DNA of 64,000 nucleotides from Modestobacter excelsi (GTDB lineage Bacteria > Actinomycetota > Actinomycetes > Mycobacteriales > Geodermatophilaceae). Under the pieces are notes generated by a model. That model did not search any database and was not told the origin of the DNA. It was given only the letters and a program-made list of their open reading frames with translations. Made by a program: the position numbers and the translations under genes. How positions within the stretch are numbered: the first letter of the stretch is position 1; the number at the start of each line of letters is the position of its first letter. Positions 46,711-57,475 of this stretch are shown here, in pieces. The stretch is taken from the NCBI RefSeq assembly GCF_005930495.1, contig NZ_SJEX01000016.1, positions 1 to 64,000 on the forward strand, in the 5' to 3' direction.

Positions 46711-48137
46711 CCGGGCTGTTCACCGCCGCCCAGGTGCGCGGCGCCGAGCGGGCCGCGATGGCCGGGCTCCGCCCGGGCGTGCTCATGCAGCGGGCGGCCG
46801 CCGGGCTGGCCGCGGTCTGCCTGCAGCTGCTGGGCCGCGCGCACGGCGTCCGGGTGGTGCTGCTGGTCGGGTCCGGGGACAACGGCGGTGACGCGCTGTT
46901 CGCCGGCGCCGTCCTCGCCGCCCGCGGGGCGCACGTCACGGCCGTGCTGCTCGCCCCCGAGCGTGCGCACGCCGCCGGCGTGACCGCTCTCCGGCGGGCC
47001 GGTGGCCGGTTCGGCGGAGCCGAGGCCCTCGCCCGGGCCGACCTGGTCCTCGACGGGGTCGTCGGCATCGGCGGCTCCGGTGGGCTGCGGGACGACGCGG
47101 TGGCGCTGGTGCACGCCGCGGTGGCCGGGCCCGGCCTGCTGGTGGCGGTCGACGTCCCGAGCGGTGTCGCCGCCGACACCGGGGACGTGCCCGGCGAGGC
47201 GTTCCCCGCCCAGCACACGGTGACCTTCGGCGCGGTGAAGACCGGGCTCGTCGTCGGCGCGGGCCGCGGGTACGCCGGCACCGTGCACGTGGTCGACATC
47301 GGGCTGGGACCGCACCTGCCCGCGCCGGACGCCGAGCAGCTCACCGACGCCGGCGTCGCCGTCCACCTGGACCCACCCGGCGCCGGTGACGACAAGTACT
47401 CCCGCGGCGTCGTCGGCGTGGTCGCCGGCTCGGCCACCTACCCCGGCGCCGGCGTGCTCTGCACCGGCGCCGCGCTGCGCGCCCGCCCGGGCCTGGTCCG
47501 CTACGCCGGAACCGCCGCCGAGGGCGTCACGGCGGCCTGGCCCGAGGCGCTGGTCACCTCCGGGCGGCCGGGATCCGCCGGCCGCGTGCAGGCCTGGGTC
47601 GTCGGACCCGGGATGGGCACCGACGACGCCGCCCGCAGCGTGCTCGCCGAGGTGCTGGCCACCGACCTCCCGGTGGTCGTCGACGCCGACGCGCTGACCC
47701 TGGTCGCCCGGCACCCCGCGCTGGTGGGGGACCGGACGGCGCCGACCGTGCTCACCCCGCACGACCGGGAGTTCGCCCGGCTCTTCGGGGAGGTGGGCAC
47801 CGACCGGGTCGCCGCCGCCCGCCGCGGGGCCGGCGCACTCGGCTGCACGGTGCTGCTCAAGGGCGACGCCACCGTGGTCGCCGACGCCGGGGGCAGCACC
47901 TACGTCAACGCCACCGGCACCTCGTGGCTGGCCACCGCCGGCACCGGCGACGTGCTCGCCGGCGTCCTCGGCGCGTTCCTGGCCGCCGGGCTGCACCCCG
48001 CGGAGGCGGCGGCGGTCGCCGCGCACGTCCACGGCAGGGCCGGGCAGCTGGCCGCCGAGCAGGGCCCGCTGATCGCCGGTGACCTGGTCCGGTCCCTGCC
48101 ACGGACGCTCGCCCGGCTGCGCGGCGCCGCCGGCTGA
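46707..48137 (+). CDS. nnr: bifunctional NAD(P)H-hydrate epimerase/dehydratase
   Basis: Nnr repairs hydrated NADH/NADPH. The N-terminal YjeF-type epimerase domain (residues 1-215: [33 protein letters not shown]) is fused to a C-terminal ADP/ATP-dependent dehydratase domain ([45 protein letters not shown]). It has 476 residues, normal for the fusion. The GTG start overlaps acpS. Confidence 0.94.
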   Translation: MTGLFTAAQVRGAERAAMAGLRPGVLMQRAAAGLAAVCLQLLGRAHGVRVVLLVGSGDNGGDALFAGAVLAARGAHVTAVLLAPERAHAAGVTALRRAGGRFGGAEALARADLVLDGVVGIGGSGGLRDDAVALVHAAVAGPGLLVAVDVPSGVAADTGDVPGEAFPAQHTVTFGAVKTGLVVGAGRGYAGTVHVVDIGLGPHLPAPDAEQLTDAGVAVHLDPPGAGDDKYSRGVVGVVAGSATYPGAGVLCTGAALRARPGLVRYAGTAAEGVTAAWPEALVTSGRPGSAGRVQAWVVGPGMGTDDAARSVLAEVLATDLPVVVDADALTLVARHPALVGDRTAPTVLTPHDREFARLFGEVGTDRVAAARRGAGALGCTVLLKGDATVVADAGGSTYVNATGTSWLATAGTGDVLAGVLGAFLAAGLHPAEAAAVAAHVHGRAGQLAAEQGPLIAGDLVRSLPRTLARLRGAAG

Positions 48138-48163
48138 TCCCGGCCGCCTGGGAGAGTGGGGCC

Positions 48164-49315
48164 GTGACACAGGTGCAGCAGGGGCTCGACAGCCGGGCCG
48201 AGGTGGTCGTCGACCTGGACGCGATCGCGGCCAACACCGCCGCGCTCCGCGAACGCGTGGACCGCCCGCTGATGGCGGTCGTCAAGGCCGACGCCTACGG
48301 GCACGGCCTGCTCCCCGCCGCCCGGGCGGCGCTCGCCGGGGGCGCCGACGCCCTCGGGGTGACGGTGCTGGAGGAGGCCCTGGCGCTGCGCGCGGCCGGG
48401 GTCACCGCACCGCTGCTGTCCTGGCAGCACGCGCCGGGGGAGGACTACGCCGCCGGGCTGGCCGCGGACGTCGAGCTGTCGGTGAACGCCGAGTGGGCCC
48501 TCGCCGAGGTGGTCGACGCGGCGCGGGCCACCGGCCGCACCGCCCGGGTCCAGCTGTTCGCCGACACCGGGCTCTCCCGTGAGGGCGCCACCCCGGAGGC
48601 CTGGCCCGGCCTGGTGGCCGCAGCCGCCCGGGCCCAGTCCGGGGGTGAGGTCACCATCACCGGGTTGTGGAGCCACCTGGCCTACGCCGACGCCCCCACC
48701 CACCCGACCATCGGCGCCCAGGTGCGGGTGTTCGAGGAGGCGGTGGCGCTCGCCCGGCGGGCCGGCCTGACCGAGGCCCGCCGGCACCTGGCGAACTCCG
48801 CGGCCACCATCGCGCTGCCGGGGACCTGGTACGACATGGTGCGCCCGGGGGTCGCGGTCTACGGCCTGGACCCGCTGGGCGGCGACCCCGCGCAGTACGG
48901 CCTCCGCCCGGCGATGACCGTGCAGGCCCGGGTCGCGCTGACCAAGCGGGTGCCCGCCGGCACCGGCGTCTCCTACGGCCACACCTACGCGACGGGCGCG
49001 GGGACGACGCTCGCGCTGGTCCCGGTCGGCTACGCCGACGGCGTGCCCCGGGCCGCCGGCAACCGGGCCCCCGTGCTGGCCGCCGGTGCCCAGCGGACCA
49101 TCGCCGGCCGGGTCTGCATGGACCAGTTCGTGCTCGACGTCGGCGACGACCCGATCGCGCCCGGCGACGCGGTCGTGCTGTGGGGCGCCGGTGACCACGG
49201 CGAGCCGACCGCCCAGCAGTGGGCCGACGTGCTGGACACCATCCACTACGAGCTCGTCACCCGGGTCGGTGGCCGCTTCCGCCGCCGCCACGTCGGCACG
49301 GCGGGGCTCGCCTGA
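48164..49315 (+). CDS. alr: alanine racemase
   Basis: Alr makes D-alanine for peptidoglycan and uses PLP. K41 in MAVVKADAYGHG is the PLP lysine, and the GVSYGHTY segment holds the second catalytic Tyr region. VCMDQFVLDVGDDP is also conserved. It has 383 residues. The GTG start follows GGGAGAGTGGGG. The stop overlaps the hydrolase start. Confidence 0.95.
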   Translation: MTQVQQGLDSRAEVVVDLDAIAANTAALRERVDRPLMAVVKADAYGHGLLPAARAALAGGADALGVTVLEEALALRAAGVTAPLLSWQHAPGEDYAAGLAADVELSVNAEWALAEVVDAARATGRTARVQLFADTGLSREGATPEAWPGLVAAAARAQSGGEVTITGLWSHLAYADAPTHPTIGAQVRVFEEAVALARRAGLTEARRHLANSAATIALPGTWYDMVRPGVAVYGLDPLGGDPAQYGLRPAMTVQARVALTKRVPAGTGVSYGHTYATGAGTTLALVPVGYADGVPRAAGNRAPVLAAGAQRTIAGRVCMDQFVLDVGDDPIAPGDAVVLWGAGDHGEPTAQQWADVLDTIHYELVTRVGGRFRRRHVGTAGLA

Positions 49316-50517
49316 TGGCCCGCACGGGGAGCCGCGTCGACCACCACCTCGGCCGCACCGCCGGCCTGATCGGTGCCGCCGTCGGCCTGGCCGCCGCCGG
49401 CACGGCCGTCGGGGTGGCGGTCACCCGCTCGGCCACCTCCGCGGTGCGGGCCAACCAGCTCGCCGGACAGGAAGGGGACGACGGCCGGCCGATCGCCGCC
49501 GTGCCGGCCGGTGAGCTGCGCCAGCAGGACCCGCTGGGCACCGCGAGCCGCACCGCCGACCGGACGGCGCTGGTCCAGGCCGACGACGGGGTGCTGCTGT
49601 CGGTCGAGGAGATCGGGCCGCTCGACGCCCCGCTGACCGTCGTCTTCGTGCACGGCTACGCGCTGTCGATGGCGTCCTGGACGTTCCAGCGCCGCGACCT
49701 GGCCGCCGAGGTGGCCACCGCCAACGGCCACCGCCCCCGCGCCCGGCTGGTGTTCTACGACCACCGGGGGCACGGCGGCTCCGGCCGGGGCGACGCCGCG
49801 CACGCCACCATCGACCAGCTGGCCGCCGACCTGGAGACGGTGCTCGACGCGCGCGTGCCGCGCGGGCCGGTGGTGCTGGTCGGGCACTCGATGGGCGGCA
49901 TGACCGTGCTGACCCTGGCGCAGCGGCGACCGGAGCTCTTCGGCACCCGGATCGCCGGCGTCGCGCTGGTCTCCACCTCCAGCGGCAACCTCGCCGACCT
50001 CGACTTCGGCCTCCCGCAGCTGCTGACCCGGTTGCGTGCCGCCGTGCTGCCGGTGGCCGCCTGGACCATGCGGCGCCGTCCGGTGTTCGCCGAGCACACC
50101 CGCAAGCTGGCCAAGGGGATCGTCTCGGCGGCCACCTGGTCGCTGTCGTTCTCCTCGACCGACGTCGACCCGGCGCTCGGGCGCTACGTCGACGCGATGA
50201 TCGGCGGCACGCCGGTCGACGTCATCGCCGAGCTGTACCCGGCCATCGCCGGCCTGGACGCCAGCGGGGCGATCGAGCCGCTGCGCCGGGTGCCGACCCT
50301 GGTGCTCACCGGTGACGCGGACAAGATGATCCCGGCGGCGCACAGCGAGGAGCTGGTCGGTCAGTTGGGGCGGGCGGGGGACGCTCCGGTGGAGTTCGTC
50401 GTCGTCCCCGGCGCCGGGCACCTGGTGCTGCTGGAGAAGCCCGCCGAGGTCACCGCCGCGCTGTCGGAGCTGCTCCGCCGGGTCGCTGCTGAGCGGGGGT
50501 CCGTGCGGTCCAGCTGA
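49315..50517 (+). CDS. alpha/beta hydrolase with N-terminal membrane anchor
   Basis: The 400-residue protein has an N-terminal hydrophobic segment (residues 18-40, GLIGAAVGLAAAGTAVGVAV), then an alpha/beta-hydrolase domain. The nucleophile motif is GHSMGGMTV, the oxyanion region FVHGYALSMASW, and the late Asp and His are in LTGDADKMIP and GAGHLVLLEKP. Similar genes lie between alr and tsaE in many actinobacteria. The substrate is unknown. The ATG overlaps the alr TGA. Confidence 0.88.
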   Translation: MARTGSRVDHHLGRTAGLIGAAVGLAAAGTAVGVAVTRSATSAVRANQLAGQEGDDGRPIAAVPAGELRQQDPLGTASRTADRTALVQADDGVLLSVEEIGPLDAPLTVVFVHGYALSMASWTFQRRDLAAEVATANGHRPRARLVFYDHRGHGGSGRGDAAHATIDQLAADLETVLDARVPRGPVVLVGHSMGGMTVLTLAQRRPELFGTRIAGVALVSTSSGNLADLDFGLPQLLTRLRAAVLPVAAWTMRRRPVFAEHTRKLAKGIVSAATWSLSFSSTDVDPALGRYVDAMIGGTPVDVIAELYPAIAGLDASGAIEPLRRVPTLVLTGDADKMIPAAHSEELVGQLGRAGDAPVEFVVVPGAGHLVLLEKPAEVTAALSELLRRVAAERGSVRSS

Positions 50518-50535
50518 CCGCCGTAAGGTGCGGGG

Positions 50536-51162
50536 GTGGCCGCCCTCCGACCGCCCCCGCTCGACGCCGCCGCCGGCCAGGTCGCCCGGACCGCTGCCGC
50601 GGCACCGGACTGGGGCACGCTGGCCGGGGTCGCCCGGTCCTGCGTCGCCTGCCCGGAGCTCGCCGCGACCCGGCAGCACGTCGTCGTCGGCGACGTCCCG
50701 ACCGGCGGCCGGCCCCGGCTGGTGCTGATCGGCGAGGCGCCGGGCGCCACCGAGGACGAGACCGGCCGGCCGTTCGTCGGCAGGTCCGGAGCGCTGCTGG
50801 ACCAGCTGCTCGCCGAGGCGGGGCTGGACCGCGGTCAGGCCGCGGTCCTCAACATCGTGAAGTGCCGGCCGCCCGGCAACCGCACGCCGAAGACGCCCGA
50901 GGTGGCCCGGTGCAGCGGCTGGCTGCGCCGCCAGCTCGAGCTGCTGGACGCCCGGGTGGTGGTGGCGCTGGGGCTGTCCTCGGCGAAGTGGTTCCTGGGT
51001 CCGCGCACGAAGCTGGCCGAGGTGCGCGGCCGGCCGCACGAGGTCGACGGGCGGGCGGTCTGGGCGACCTACCACCCGTCGGCGGCGATCCGGTTCGGGC
51101 CGAACGGTGCCCCGCGCGCCGCCCTGCTCGCCGACCTGACCGCCGTGGCCGGGACGCTGTGA
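50536..51162 (+). CDS. uracil-DNA glycosylase, Fe-S family 4
   Basis: This enzyme removes uracil from DNA. The 208-residue protein has GEAPGATEDETGRPFVGRSG (residues 66-85), VKCRPPGNRTP and ATYHPSAAIRFG. Cysteines C36, C39, C110 and C126 are placed to bind a 4Fe-4S cluster as in family 4. A TAAGGT box six bases upstream of the GTG may be a leaderless promoter element. It starts 18 bases after the hydrolase gene and overlaps tsaE. Confidence 0.9.
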   Translation: MAALRPPPLDAAAGQVARTAAAAPDWGTLAGVARSCVACPELAATRQHVVVGDVPTGGRPRLVLIGEAPGATEDETGRPFVGRSGALLDQLLAEAGLDRGQAAVLNIVKCRPPGNRTPKTPEVARCSGWLRRQLELLDARVVVALGLSSAKWFLGPRTKLAEVRGRPHEVDGRAVWATYHPSAAIRFGPNGAPRAALLADLTAVAGTL

Positions 51163-51614
51163 GGCGCGACCGCGAGCTGCCCACGATCGCCGACACCCAG
51201 GCGTTCGGCCGGGAGCTCGCCGCCCTGCTGCGCCCAGGTGACCTCGTCGTGCTGGCCGGTCCGCTGGGTGCCGGGAAGACGGCGCTGACCCAGGGCATCG
51301 GGGCCGGCCTGGGCGTGCGGGGGCCGGTCACCTCGCCGACGTTCGTGCTGGCCCGGGTGCACCGTGGTGGCCGGGTCCCGCTGGTGCACGTGGACGCCTA
51401 CCGGCTGGCCGGCATGGCCGACGTCGACGACCTGGACCTCGACGCCACCACCGAGGAGGCGGTGACCGTCGTGGAGTGGGGGCACGGCCTGGTCGAGCAG
51501 CTCGCCGACGAGCACCTCGTGGTCGAGCTGGACCGGCGGGACGACGACGTCCGCACCGCCCGGCTCGTGCCCATGGGCCCCGGCTGGGAGCAGCGGCTGG
51601 CCGACGCGGCCTAG
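51159..51614 (+). CDS. tsaE: tRNA t6A synthesis ATPase TsaE
   Basis: TsaE is an ATPase acting with TsaB and TsaD to form threonylcarbamoyl-adenosine at position 37 of tRNA. The 151-residue protein has the P-loop AGPLGAGKTALTQGIG, VTSPTFVLARVH and VHVDAYRL. The GTG at 51159 overlaps the glycosylase stop. The start is inferred from that overlap. Confidence 0.94.
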   Translation: MRRDRELPTIADTQAFGRELAALLRPGDLVVLAGPLGAGKTALTQGIGAGLGVRGPVTSPTFVLARVHRGGRVPLVHVDAYRLAGMADVDDLDLDATTEEAVTVVEWGHGLVEQLADEHLVVELDRRDDDVRTARLVPMGPGWEQRLADAA

Positions 51615-51625
51615 GCTGGGGAGTC

Positions 51626-52252
51626 GTGCTCGTCCTCGCCCTCGACACCGCCACCCCGACCCTCGTCGCCGGCGTGGCGCGCTGGTCGGCCGATCAGGGC
51701 GTGCAGGTGCTCGCCGAGCGCGCGCTCCCGTCGGGCAACCGGCACGCCGAGCTGCTCACGCCCACCATCCGCGAGGTGCTCGCCGAGGCCGGCGTGCGCA
51801 CGCGCGACCTCGGCGCCCTGGTCGTGGGGCTGGGGCCCGGCCCCTTCACCGGCCTGCGGGTGGGCATCGTGACCGCCGCCGCCCTCGGGGACGTCGCCGG
51901 ACCGGTCCACGGCGTCTGCTCGCTGGACGCGATCGGCGACGGCGCCCGCTCGGTGGTCACCGACGCCCGGCGCAAGGAGGTCCACTGGGCCGTCTACGAC
52001 GCCGACGGCCAGCGGACCGCCGGACCGGGCGTCGACCGGCCCGAGGACGCCCCGGTGACCGAGCCGGTGGTGGGCGACGTCCGGTTCGCCGAGCGGCTGG
52101 GCCGCCCGGTGGCCGCGGCCGAGGTGACGACGGCGGGGCTGCTGCGCGCCGCGGCACCGCAGTTCGACCGGCCGCCCGCGCCGCTGGAGCCGCTGTACCT
52201 GCGCCGTCCGGACGCCGTCCCGCCGGCCGCGCGCAAGGCGGTGAGCCGGTGA
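51626..52252 (+). CDS. tsaB: tRNA t6A synthesis protein TsaB
   Basis: TsaB is the non-catalytic paralogue of TsaD in the t6A complex. The 208-residue protein has [14 protein letters not shown] and [20 protein letters not shown], the ASKHA-fold motifs. It lacks the HxxxH metal site, as expected. The GTG follows GGGGAG and the end overlaps rimI. Confidence 0.94.
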   Translation: MLVLALDTATPTLVAGVARWSADQGVQVLAERALPSGNRHAELLTPTIREVLAEAGVRTRDLGALVVGLGPGPFTGLRVGIVTAAALGDVAGPVHGVCSLDAIGDGARSVVTDARRKEVHWAVYDADGQRTAGPGVDRPEDAPVTEPVVGDVRFAERLGRPVAAAEVTTAGLLRAAAPQFDRPPAPLEPLYLRRPDAVPPAARKAVSR

Positions 52253-52701
52253 CCGTGACGCTGCGACCCATGACACGGGACGACCTCGGCACGGTGATGC
52301 GGCTCGAGGAGGAGCTCTTCGCACCCGACACCTGGACCCGGTCGATGTACCTGGAGGAGCTGGGGCTGCGGGACACCCGCCGCTACCTCGTCGCCGTCGA
52401 CGGGGACGAGGTGGTCGGCTACGCCGGGCTCATCGCCTATCCGGACGAGGCGCACATCGCCACCATCGGCGTCACCACCGCCCGGCAGGGCGAGGGCATC
52501 GGCGGGACGCTGCTGGACGCGCTGCTGGCCGAGGCCGACCGGCGCACCCCGGTGGTGCTGCTGGAGGTCCGCGCCACCGACGAGGCCACCCAGCGCCTGT
52601 ACCGGCGGCGCGGGTTCACCCCCATCGGCGTCCGTCCGAGCTACTACCCGCTGAGCGGCGAGGACGCCGTCGTGATGCGCCGGGAGGTGCTGCGGTCATG
52701 A
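52249..52701 (+). CDS. rimI: ribosomal protein alanine N-acetyltransferase RimI
   Basis: RimI acetylates the N-terminus of S18 and other proteins. The 150-residue GNAT protein has the acetyl-CoA loop [18 protein letters not shown] and [21 protein letters not shown]. It overlaps tsaB and tsaD at each end, placing it in the t6A operon. Confidence 0.92.
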   Translation: MTVTLRPMTRDDLGTVMRLEEELFAPDTWTRSMYLEELGLRDTRRYLVAVDGDEVVGYAGLIAYPDEAHIATIGVTTARQGEGIGGTLLDALLAEADRRTPVVLLEVRATDEATQRLYRRRGFTPIGVRPSYYPLSGEDAVVMRREVLRS

Positions 52702-53732
52702 GCCGGCCACTGGTGCTGGGGTTCGAGACCTCCTGCGACGAGACCGGGATCGGCCTGGTGCGCGGGCAGACGCTGCTGTCCGACGCGCTGGCGACGTCGA
52801 TGGCCGAGCACGAGCGCTTCGGCGGCGTCGTCCCGGAGATCGCCAGCCGGGCGCACCTGGAGGCGATGGTCCCGACGGTGCACAAGGCGCTGTCCGACGC
52901 CGGGGTGGGCCTCGGCGACGTCGACGCGATCGCGGTGACCGCCGGACCGGGGCTCACCGGGGCGCTGCTGGTCGGCGTCGCGGCGGCCAAGGCCTACGCG
53001 CTCGCCCTCGACGTGCCGCTGTACGGGGTCAACCACCTCGCCGCGCACGTCGCCGTCGACGAGCTGGAGCACGGCCGGCTGGCCGAGCCCTCGATCGCCA
53101 TGCTCGTCTCCGGTGGGCACAGCTCGCTGCTGCTGGTGCCGGACCTCGCCCAGGACGTGCAGGAGCTCGGCCGCACCATCGACGACGCCGCGGGGGAGGC
53201 CTTCGACAAGGTCGCCCGGGTGCTGGGGCTGCCCTTCCCGGGCGGCCCGCACATCGACCGCGCCGCCACCGAGGGCGACCCGGGTTCCATCGCCTTCCCC
53301 CGCGGCCTGACCGGCCCGCGGGACGCGACCTACGACTTCTCCTTCTCCGGCCTGAAGACGGCGGTCGCCCGCTGGGTCGAGGCCAGGGAGCGGGCCGGCG
53401 AGCCGGTGCCGGTGGCCGACGTGTCCGCGGCGTTCCAGGAGGCGGTCGTCGACGTGCTGACCGCCAAGGCGGTGCGGGCCTGCCGCGACCACGGCGTGGA
53501 CCACCTCGTCATCGGCGGCGGGGTGGCGGCGAACTCGCGGCTGCGGGCGCTGGCGCAGGAACGCTGCGACGCCGCCGGCATCGTGCTGCGGGTGCCCAGC
53601 CGGCGGTTGTGCACCGACAACGGCGCCATGGTGGCTGCGCTGGGTTCCCGGCTGGTCGAGGCGGGCGTCGCGCCCTCGGACGTCGACCTGGGCGCGGACA
53701 GCTCTCTGCCGATCGAGGTCGTCTCCCGCTGA
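52698..53732 (+). CDS. tsaD: tRNA t6A transferase catalytic subunit TsaD
   Basis: TsaD transfers the threonylcarbamoyl group to A37 of tRNA. The 344-residue protein has [13 protein letters not shown], the metal site HLAAH with H113 and H117, [12 protein letters not shown], and [13 protein letters not shown]. The ATG overlaps rimI. It ends at a dispersed hairpin repeat. Confidence 0.96.
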   Translation: MSRPLVLGFETSCDETGIGLVRGQTLLSDALATSMAEHERFGGVVPEIASRAHLEAMVPTVHKALSDAGVGLGDVDAIAVTAGPGLTGALLVGVAAAKAYALALDVPLYGVNHLAAHVAVDELEHGRLAEPSIAMLVSGGHSSLLLVPDLAQDVQELGRTIDDAAGEAFDKVARVLGLPFPGGPHIDRAATEGDPGSIAFPRGLTGPRDATYDFSFSGLKTAVARWVEARERAGEPVPVADVSAAFQEAVVDVLTAKAVRACRDHGVDHLVIGGGVAANSRLRALAQERCDAAGIVLRVPSRRLCTDNGAMVAALGSRLVEAGVAPSDVDLGADSSLPIEVVSR

Positions 53733-53735
53733 AGC

Positions 53736-53792
53736 AGGCCCCGTCCCCCTCACCCCTCGCAAGCTCGGGGCGAGCCTCTGGACGGGGCCTGG
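53736..53792 (+). repeat. dispersed hairpin repeat, copy 6
   Basis: The arms CAGGCCCCGTCC (53736-53747) and GGACGGGGCCTG (53781-53792) pair perfectly over 12 bp; the core reads CTCGCAAGCTCGGGG. It sits between convergent tsaD and the methyltransferase gene and overlaps the last codons of the latter, so it could terminate tsaD. Confidence 0.8.
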
Positions 53793-55039
53793 CAGAGCAG
53801 CACGGTGGGGGCGCCGGCGACGCGGGTGACGACCACGACCGCCGTCGCCCCGCCCGGGCCGCGGAGCTGCCGGGCCAGGGTCTCCGGCTCGATGGGGGAG
53901 CCCCGCTTCTTCACCGTCACCCGGCCGATGCCCCGGCTGCGGAGCAGCGCCTTGAGCTTCTTGAGGTTGAACGGGACGACGTCGGTGACCGGGTAGGAGG
54001 TCACCCACGGGGGGACGGCGGGGGAGTCGCCGGTCAGGTAGGCGATCGTCGGGTCGACCAGCGTCGCACCCAGCTCTACGGCCACGACGGCGACCAGGCC
54101 GGACCGGATCACCGCCGGGTCGGGCTCGTGCAGCCAGCCCCGCACCGGACCGACCGGGGCGCCACCCGGGTCGGCGTCGGCGGTCAGCTCGTGCACGACG
54201 CCGTCCCGGCCGACGACGGTCGCCCGGCGCCAGGTGGCCGACGGCGCGGAGCCCCACAGCAGCGCCTCGACGATCGAGCCGCCGACGGAGACCCACTCCG
54301 CCTCGACACCGGCCGGCACCCGGTCGTGGTCGAGCCCCGGCGCCACCTTGACCACGGTCTGCGGGACGGTGGCCAGCAGGTGCTGCACCGTCGACCACGG
54401 TGGTGACCACCGGTCCGGGTCCAGGAGGCGACGGCCGCCGGCGCGGCGGGCGGGGTCGAGGACGGCGGCGTCGCAGCCGGCCACCCGGCCGCCCTCGGCC
54501 GCGGCCACCAGGTCGACGACGTCGGCGTCGCGCACCTCGACGTCGGTGAACCCGAGTGCGGCGGTGTTGAGCCGGGTGAGCTCCCGGGCGACCGGGTCCC
54601 GGTCGACGGCCACCACCCGGGCGCCGGCCCGGGCCAGCGCCATCGTGTCGGTGCCCGCCGCGCACCCGAGGTCGGCGACCGACGCGGCACCGGCGGCGAG
54701 CAGCCGCGCGGCGCGCCGGTCGGCGAGGACGGGACGACCGGCCTGCTCGAGGGTGTCGCCGGTGAACAGCAGCCGGTCGGTGTCGGCGCCGAACGCCGGC
54801 CGGGCCTTCTCCCGCTGCCGGGCCGTGCCCCAGGCCGGACCGGCCAGCTCGACGCCGACCTCGCCGCGCAGCCGGGCCAGCGCCGTGACGGCGTCGGTGC
54901 GTGCCGCCAGCAGCTCCGCGGCCCGGGTCAGCGCCGCCCGGCCGGCGGGGGTGGCCAGCGCCTGCAGCTGGCGCACCGTCTCGGCGGCCTGCACAGGGGC
55001 TCCGGAGTCGGCGGCGGGCACCTGCACAGCCTGGCCCAT
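53750..55039 (-). CDS. SAM-dependent methyltransferase with THUMP-like domain
   Basis: This is a class I methyltransferase. SVADLGCAAGTDTMALARAG is the SAM-binding motif I, VVAVDRDPVA motif II and DAAVLDPARRAGGRR a later motif. The C-terminal part (VPFNLKKLKALLRSRGIGRV, VKKRGSPIEPETLARQL) matches the THUMP-like domain of actinobacterial proteins of unknown target. It is about 429 residues. The ATG at 55039 is tentative; a TTG at 55102 inside the CIRCE element would add 21 residues. No strong ribosome-binding site is seen. Confidence 0.8.
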   Translation of the reverse strand: MGQAVQVPAADSGAPVQAAETVRQLQALATPAGRAALTRAAELLAARTDAVTALARLRGEVGVELAGPAWGTARQREKARPAFGADTDRLLFTGDTLEQAGRPVLADRRAARLLAAGAASVADLGCAAGTDTMALARAGARVVAVDRDPVARELTRLNTAALGFTDVEVRDADVVDLVAAAEGGRVAGCDAAVLDPARRAGGRRLLDPDRWSPPWSTVQHLLATVPQTVVKVAPGLDHDRVPAGVEAEWVSVGGSIVEALLWGSAPSATWRRATVVGRDGVVHELTADADPGGAPVGPVRGWLHEPDPAVIRSGLVAVVAVELGATLVDPTIAYLTGDSPAVPPWVTSYPVTDVVPFNLKKLKALLRSRGIGRVTVKKRGSPIEPETLARQLRGPGGATAVVVVTRVAGAPTVLLCQAPSRGSPRACEG

Positions 55040-55067
55040 CAGGTGGAGGACGGCGCCGGGGACCCGG

Positions 55068-55102
55068 TTGAGCAGCTGGCACTCACGTGGGTAGAGTGCC
55101 AA
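55068..55102 (+). promoter_or_regulatory. groES promoter with overlapping CIRCE operator
   Basis: CTGGCACTC-N9-GAGTGCCAA at 55076-55102 is a CIRCE element, the binding site of the heat-shock repressor HrcA. The -10 box TAGAGT (55092-55097) lies within its right arm, and TTGAGC at 55068-55073 is 18 bases upstream of it. Bound HrcA would cover the promoter. The start region of the divergent methyltransferase gene is also covered. Confidence 0.85.
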
Positions 55103-55206
55103 TCGACACGGGTTGGACCTGACCCCCGCGACGGCAGGTCCGACCCCCGTGCCACAGCATCAGCACCACCTCACCAGTCCGTCGACACCGAAGGGGGCGT
55201 CACATC

Positions 55207-57271
<2,065 letters not shown>

Positions 57272-57273
57272 CG

Positions 57274-57335
57274 GAAGGACCCCGCTGCCCCCACCCCTCG
57301 CACGCTCGGGGCGGGACCCTGCAGCGGGGCCGTTC
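57274..57335 (+). repeat. dispersed hairpin repeat, copy 7
   Basis: GGAAGGACCCCGCTG and CAGCGGGGCCGTTCC pair, with one-base irregularities, around the core CTCGCACGCTCGGGG. It begins three bases after the groEL1 stop. This is the copy nearest to the family consensus, together with that at 25563. Confidence 0.8.
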
Positions 57336-57357
57336 CGGCACGTCACGTGACCGGGCT

Positions 57358-57391
57358 CCTGCCCCCGTCGCCTCAGGGCGGCGGGGGCAGG
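57358..57391 (+). terminator. hairpin after groEL1
   Basis: CCTGCCCCCG (57358-57367) pairs perfectly with CGGGGGCAGG (57382-57391), with CGCC/GGCG inside. Together with the repeat just before it, this makes a double terminator for the groESL1 operon. Confidence 0.75.
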
Positions 57392-57475
57392 TCCGTCCCG
57401 GTGCAGGTCACCGGCTCACCCCTGGGGTGAGACCCCCTGTGCTGCAAGGCTCAAGTTGTCCGATCCTGTGCCGAT

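Noticed and set aside
54234-55094. 286-codon frame opposite the methyltransferase
   Set aside because: Ser/Ala/Arg-rich shadow frame; the minus-strand frame has clear methyltransferase motifs.
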